Below, piece by piece: positions 59,011 to 64,000 of a DNA stretch of 64,000 nt (position 1 is the stretch's first letter; every line of letters starts with the position of its first letter). The stretch covers positions 26,232,001 through 26,296,000 of the forward strand of contig NC_056760.1 in the NCBI RefSeq assembly GCF_018687715.1, written 5' to 3'. The notes under the pieces were generated by a model that was not told where the DNA came from, searched no databases, and saw nothing but the letters and a program-made list of their open reading frames with translations. The position numbers were made by a program, and so were the translations under genes. Source of the stretch: Carya illinoinensis. Lineage: Eukaryota > Streptophyta > Magnoliopsida > Fagales > Juglandaceae.

Positions 59011-62000
59011 TTATCTCTGATGGATTTTCTGAGTTAGTTTTTCATCAACACAAAGATGTTCTCAATGAAGCACAGTGAAATGTCCTGCTGTGCTCTAGTG
59101 GTGCCACAATATGAAAGGCCATCTGTTGGTATCACCCAGGTACAAGTTATTGAATTTGTTTCGTTTCTCTCATGTACAGAGAGTGCTGCAAATAATGTAC
59201 AGTGGACTTCTTTGGGTATTGGACCATTTGAGGAGCTTTCTTCCACAACCTCACCATAGAGGCAAGTGATTATGAAATTAGCAGGGGCCAAGGATTTGAA
59301 TTTGGCTATAATTAAAAGGGACCGGGGGCATCTGCTTCCTCTCTTCCACTTTGTTTTTCTAAGAAATTGGTGGGGGAGGGGATGGGTGGCCTGTGGGTAG
59401 CCTAATTAAGGGCTACTAATTTGTCTGTTCCGTCATGTGTTGGGATCTCCAATAAAGCAAAGGTGCATGTCTGGGGAATCAAGCCCTTTGTCAATGACTG
59501 GAGGCATTCAAGAGGACCCAGGGTATGTAAGCTGTTGGCTATGTGCATTCCCTTGAAGAATTGGCTATCAGGAACTTCTGATTAGGTTTTGCAGAAGTTT
59601 GAATGTTTTATCAATTTGTGGGAGCTTCTGCTATGGGTTTGAAGAGCAACTTACGGCTTTTATCCCTGAATAAGTTTTTTCATGAAGCTTAAGCTATTGT
59701 CATGGGTGTTAGTGGGTTGAATGAAAAAGATAGGCATTTTCATGTTAGTAATCTGCTAAGAGATTGGAGAGCGAGTATTATTTGCGTTCAGGTAATGAAG
59801 TTGAAACATGTGTCCCAAAGCCTTGTTCATAATTTATGGAGTGGTAAACATGTAGATTGGTATTGATTAGATTCAAGAGGGACATCAAGCGGTATTTTGT
59901 TAATGTGGGCTATAAACATATGTGGGTGGATTCGCTATTGCACGCTCTTTTCAGAATGTAGAAGATAAACTTGATTGTGCTTTTTCAGGGGATATGTTCC
60001 CAATTGTTACAGTGAAAAGAAGCTTCTTTGGGATGAATTAGCTGGTCCTATGATTTTGTAGACCATGCCTTGGTCTATTGAGGGAAGAGGGGTGATTTTA
60101 ATGCCACCCATTATCCTAGTCAAAAATTGGGTGTGGCGTCTATTTGTCCAATCTATGTCAAATTTTATTTTTGAACAAAACTTTATTGATATACCATTGG
60201 TGGGAGGAGGTTTCACATTGTCAAGTAATTTAGATATCCTACTTGGTCTAGATTGGATTATTTTTTATGTTCCCTAAATGGGAAGTACACTTTCCTTGTG
60301 TGTTTTAGAAGTAGTTGGTTAGACTTTGCTCTAATCATTTCCTATCCTTCTGGATTGTGGGGATATTCAGGACGGTAAATGATATGAAGTTTGAAAATAT
60401 GTGGCTGAAATAGAAGGCTTTGTGGAAACATTGAAGCGATGTTGAGACTAGTGTTGTTTTCTAGGATCTTGAAGTTTTATTTTAGCATAAGAACTCAAAG
60501 CTTTGGAAGGTGATTTAGAGTATAGAATGAAAAGGTAGTTGGAGACTTTAGAGGAAAGAACGTCTCTCCAAAGAGTTGCAAGGCCTTGATATAATTGGAA
60601 AAGATAAACTATTGCCATGAGGGAGATTCCTGGAGTAGTTGCTATTTGGACACTGGATCCCTGTGAAGAGGTTGAGGAAAGCAATGCTTATGGCGTATGA
60701 GTAACCTGAAAATGATAATCCTTATGGAGGAGATATGTTGGAGATAAAAATTAAGGGCATTGTGGCTTTTAGAGAGGGATATATGCATGAATTTCATTTG
60801 CCAGGTGGCTAATTTGAATACGAGGAACAATTCCATTGACTCCCTACTTGTAAATGGAACTTTTTCTTCCAATCCCTTGGAAATTAGGGATCACATTGTG
60901 CAATTCTACCAAAATTTATACATTGAACAATTTAGTTGGAGGCCTAAGTTGGATGAACTTTCTATTGTGTTTCTTAAGGAGGCCCATGGCCCTATGGTTG
61001 GAAAGACACTTTGAGGAGAGAGAGATGTGGGAGTTAGTGAGAGAACTTAATGGAAATAAGGCATCAGGACCCGATGGTTATCTATGCTTTATTTTTTTCA
61101 AAGCTTTTTGGGATATTCTGAAGGATGACATTACGTAGATGTGTTTCACTTGAAATACAACTTTGAGAAGAGCCTTGGTACTACAGTCATTGCCCTTATT
61201 CAAAAAAAAAAAAAAAAGAAAGAAAGTGAAGGGCGTTGGATATCAAGGTTTTAATTCTTCTATATCTGCTGGGAATGACTACTTGTCAGAAGAAAAAATA
61301 AACCTGTCGCAAATGACCCTTGCATCAATATCAAATGTTCAAGCTTCTAGTATGGTATGGAGTGAATTGTAAAACTTTATTACATATGAGTTGGATTGCG
61401 CCATTTGCAGTCCCTTTGTTTGGGACAACTGCACCTCTAGCTCTTACATTGTCTCTTAGATAGGGGACACTCGTTTGTTTCTGTCAGTTGTGAGGCTAAC
61501 TAACTAACTGTCATGAGCCAATCTCTTTTTTTTTTTTTGGAGGTTACAACAGATTCCCAATTTTAAAGCAGCAACGCTATTTTTTCACTTAGGAAACTAG
61601 TATTTATCATGAGAAGTAGGGAAACAACAGTTATGACAGTACTTATCTGTAATTCTGGTCTTACTAATAAGTTAATAATAAAAATATAATTTATATAAGA
61701 AACATGCTGCAAGTAGTTTAAATGATATGAACTTGGAGCTAGATGCTTTAAAATTTATTTGGTTTGCAAATGCCAATCAAATTGTTTTATTATACTTCTT
61801 AGAAGCTAATTTTCTTTCTATTGTTGAACTGATTGCAGCGTAACTATCGATTCTTCATCATGTTCATTACAACATCAACCATCTTGTGCATTTATGTATT
61901 TGGGTTTTCCTTGATCAACATTCTTAAAAAGGAAGGCATTGTTTGGAAGGCTATGAAAGAAGATATCCTATCAGACATTCTCATGGCGTACTGCTTTGTA

Positions 62001-62060
62001 GCTGTGTGGTTTGTTGGCGGTCTTACAGTTTTCCATTTCTATCTGATTTGCACAAACCAG
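54043..62060 (+). CDS. Protein S-acyltransferase (DHHC palmitoyltransferase), 5' four coding exons
   Basis: Exons 54,043-54,096, 56,575-56,763, 57,591-57,899 and 61,839-62,060 (258 codons, all phase 0, normal GT-AG borders). Exon 1 is [18 protein letters not shown]; exon 2 starts [13 protein letters not shown]. Two membrane segments (about residues 33-55 and 65-90) precede the [12 protein letters not shown] motif. The cysteine-rich domain is [21 protein letters not shown] followed by [13 protein letters not shown] (quoted in parts), with catalytic DHHC and all zinc-binding residues present. Exon 4 adds RNYRFFIMF and two more membrane segments. The enzyme transfers palmitate to protein cysteines at endomembranes or the plasma membrane. 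The later TTxE motif and C-terminus lie beyond the window. It resembles the Arabidopsis PAT01-PAT09 branch; the exact orthologue is not claimed. Confidence 0.93.
55468..56098. mobile_element. Non-autonomous hAT element, 631 bp, in S-acyltransferase intron 1
   Basis: Ends CAGAAATGGAACCA and, inverted, CAGGGACAGAACAA, resembling the 45,565 element (CAG..GAACCA followed by GGGGGGCC). The 8 bp flanks TTGGCATG (55,460-55,467) and TTGGCACG (56,099-56,106) match 7 of 8. A C/G-rich run lies at 55,485-55,520. Confidence 0.75.
58511..58713. mobile_element. MITE, TGTTTGG..GAGATGAG family, in S-acyltransferase intron 3
   Basis: Left end GGCCTCGTTTGGTTATG; inverted right end CAGGGCTAGTTTGGTTGA. Both inner flanks carry (A)TGAGATGAGA. 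CTG at 58,509-58,511 and 58,711-58,713 may be a 3 bp duplication. Confidence 0.65.
58928..59011. repeat. Compound (TC)n(AT)n microsatellite
   Basis: About 61 bases of TC followed by 23 bases of AT, within intron 3 of the S-acyltransferase gene. Confidence 0.97.
59290..61216 (+). mobile_element. LINE (L1-type) remnant in S-acyltransferase intron 3
   Basis: Frames with many stops carry endonuclease-type words ([15 protein letters not shown] near 60,185), the linker pattern (KFENMWL near 60,390; [20 protein letters not shown] near 60,797-60,855) and the very start of the reverse transcriptase ([12 protein letters not shown], near 61,040-61,082). An A15-16 run with A-rich tail at 61,201-61,226 follows soon after, so the copy ends before the RT catalytic motifs. 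It lies in the same orientation as the host gene. The left limit is approximate. Confidence 0.75.
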
Positions 62061-62808
62061 GTACCGTTATTACTAAACATGCATGGAGAGAATCAATTCT
62101 AAGTTTCAGTCACTAGTCTATACATGAATACATGTAAAGACTCAAGAAAATATCCAAGCATCATACTTTAAAAGAACTAGTCAAAGACGTAACAACTGAA
62201 TCCCCTTAGAATTAGTATAAACAGCAAGAGCTTCTCACTTTCATTCAATGTAGATCCCATTCACTACCATTTAACACTTAATTGGGATATTAAAATATCC
62301 CCACTTAGAACATAATGTTCTCGTTGGACCATTCAGTTGTTGGCAGCATGGCTCAAATTCCTTACATCTTGCTTGGATTGGCTCTAATACAATTTCTAAT
62401 GACTGAAGAAAAATCTCAAGCCATAGTTAGAGTCTGTTGGAATTGTTGTAAACAGCAAGGACTCCAATTCCAGACGACGTGGGATCTAATTCACCTCTGA
62501 TGCTAAATCAGGGGCATGACAACACACAATGTCTAGGATATGAATAAATTTAAGCAGATTGAAACATCTCTAGGGCTCTGTGTGTTTGAAAACATTTCCG
62601 AAAAGTGTTTTCCCCATTTTGTTATGTTTCGTGCAACTGAAAATGCCAAGTAAAACCTCAAAGTAAAATCAGTTTTTGCCCTTAGCATTGTAGTGTTATG
62701 CATTGGAAAAGAATAATAATAATAATAAATGCATGTTCTTGGGCCTCTTTATTATTATTTTTTTCCTCCTCTGTTCTCTCAGTCAATTTCTTAGGTCTTC
62801 AACTCTTT

Positions 62809-62842
<34 letters not shown>

Positions 62843-64000
62843 GAATATACAAGATATGCATCTAAGCTCTAAAAGAGAAAACTGCAAGAAAATCCTGAAA
62901 ACTTAAAACAGAAGTAACAAGAGCATTCATCCAAAAATAAAGAGTATGAATTCAGGTAAAAAGCCCTATAAGATCCTCCTTCGTCCTTTCACAATCTTTG
63001 AGGTTATGATCATTCAATCCCCCCCAAAAGCACCATATCAGGCAAGATGTAGTCATTTTCCATTTAGTTGCAACATCAGATTAATTACCAGTTTGGCTTT
63101 TCCAGCTCGCCAAAAGATTTACTAGCCGTTAAGGCCTTATCCACTATAACCCATGCAGTACTCTTATTGGAAGTGTTATCCCATAAAGGCCTGGCTACCT
63201 CACAATGATGCAAAGAACGATAATCATTTCCCCATTTTCACGTACAACACCAGTCAATCACTGTACATGCCTCTGTTATGGTAAATATAGTCATTTTGCC
63301 AAAGTAAACTCCCATTGAAACACAAACCTAAGTTCATACCTCCACTGTATCTCAGGTTGAGCTTCTTCCCACTCTTCCTTTTAGTTTTGTCTCAACTATT
63401 CAAATGGTTATACTTACTGGTAGAGCGTGTACCTGTGTTTATCCACTTCCCATATTGTGTCTTATGAGGACTTTCCAAAAAAAAAATGTTACTCCCAAAA
63501 GTATACTCCAACAGAAGTGCCAATGCTTGATCTGTCATGAAAACTTGGAGTTGTATAACTTAATTGCAATGTGAAGGGAACCTTGATAAATTCTCCTCGT
63601 GTATAGCTAGCTTGTACTTATGTCTCTTGTTTCATTATGGACTACCCTTGAACTCTCTGTGTACATTGATTCCATACTTTTTTAACTGCACAAAATGACC
63701 AAAAACATAGCTTCTCTTATGTAGGACCTGTATCCATTTTTAAGCTCTAACATCATAATTCATAATGTTTTATTTTGCTATTAACGGTGATTTCTTTATT
63801 GAATAGAAAAAGGAATAAGTCTTACCTCAATGATGGTACTGTATCTTTTTATGTATGTTGAATGTAAGAATTTAATGCTACTATTTTTCATGTTTCAAAA
63901 GTATTGCTCAAAGTTCTTATCATCATATTGCTCAGATATTGAAGCTTCTATAAATTTTCTTATCACCATATTGCTGGATAATTTATCGGCTAGAAATTAC
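62061..64000 (+). other. Intron 4 of the S-acyltransferase gene, running off the window
   Basis: It begins with the GTACCG donor at 62,061. No further S-acyltransferase exon was found to 64,000, so the intron is at least 1.94 kb. It contains a (TC)15 tract at 62,811-62,840, an ATAA repeat near 62,713-62,730 and otherwise unremarkable AT-rich DNA. Confidence 0.6.
62811..62840. repeat. (TC)15 microsatellite
   Basis: Uninterrupted 30-base TC run within intron 4. Confidence 0.95.

Noticed and set aside
63418..63440. TGGTAGAGCG, resembling a tRNA D-arm
   Set aside because: No matching acceptor stem, anticodon arm or GGTTCGAAT loop around it.

Overview
The window is nuclear DNA of a flowering plant, most likely a woody eudicot. 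The evidence is spliced genes with GT-AG introns and AT-rich spacers, plant-specific families (DHHC S-acyltransferase with long introns, ZAT-type C2H2 factor with QALGGH fingers and an EAR-like tail, FAR1-type transposase), and a dense nested load of plant transposons. Only one host gene looks potentially functional: a protein S-acyltransferase at 54-62 kb that runs off the right edge. Everything else is transposon, transposon-captured host sequence, or a host gene broken by a transposon.

Layout, left to right. 0-4.9 kb: decayed autonomous CACTA (En/Spm) element with TNP2-like, DUF4216 and Transposase_24-like coding remnants and a TTCGAA-rich subterminal zone. 4.9-6.6 kb: 3' part of an L1-type LINE. 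7.3-14.4 kb: a ZAT-like C2H2 zinc-finger gene (minus strand) split inside its coding sequence by a 5.7 kb Ty1/Copia element with 388 bp LTRs, PBS, PPT and a GAAGC target duplication. 16.0-24.5 kb: a probable Mutator-like element (MULE) holding a decayed GRF zinc-finger gene, a minisatellite and a broken FAR1-type transposase gene. 25.3-28.6 kb: a 3.25 kb sequence that looks like a solo LTR (TG...CA ends, ATATA duplication).

28,897-43,901 is the most interesting object: a 15,005 bp non-autonomous CACTA element with CACTAC/GTAGTG ends, TCA target duplication and long subterminal arrays of GGCGTTT..AAACGCC palindromes. It carries fragments of at least two and probably three host genes with their introns: an RRM gene like binding partner of ACD11 (minus), the N-terminal half of a type I inositol polyphosphate 5-phosphatase (plus), and unrecognised membrane-segment exons (plus). 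It is therefore a Pack-CACTA (transduplicating) element. An inverted paralogue of its empty target site lies about 0.3 kb away and fixes its ends to the base.

43.9-53.6 kb: gene-poor DNA with two non-autonomous hAT elements (8 bp duplications), PIF/Harbinger-like MITEs and a long perfect-looking hairpin. 54-64 kb: the S-acyltransferase gene, whose introns hold another hAT element, a MITE, a long CT/AT microsatellite and a decayed LINE. All family assignments come from reading translations and motifs; no database search was possible.
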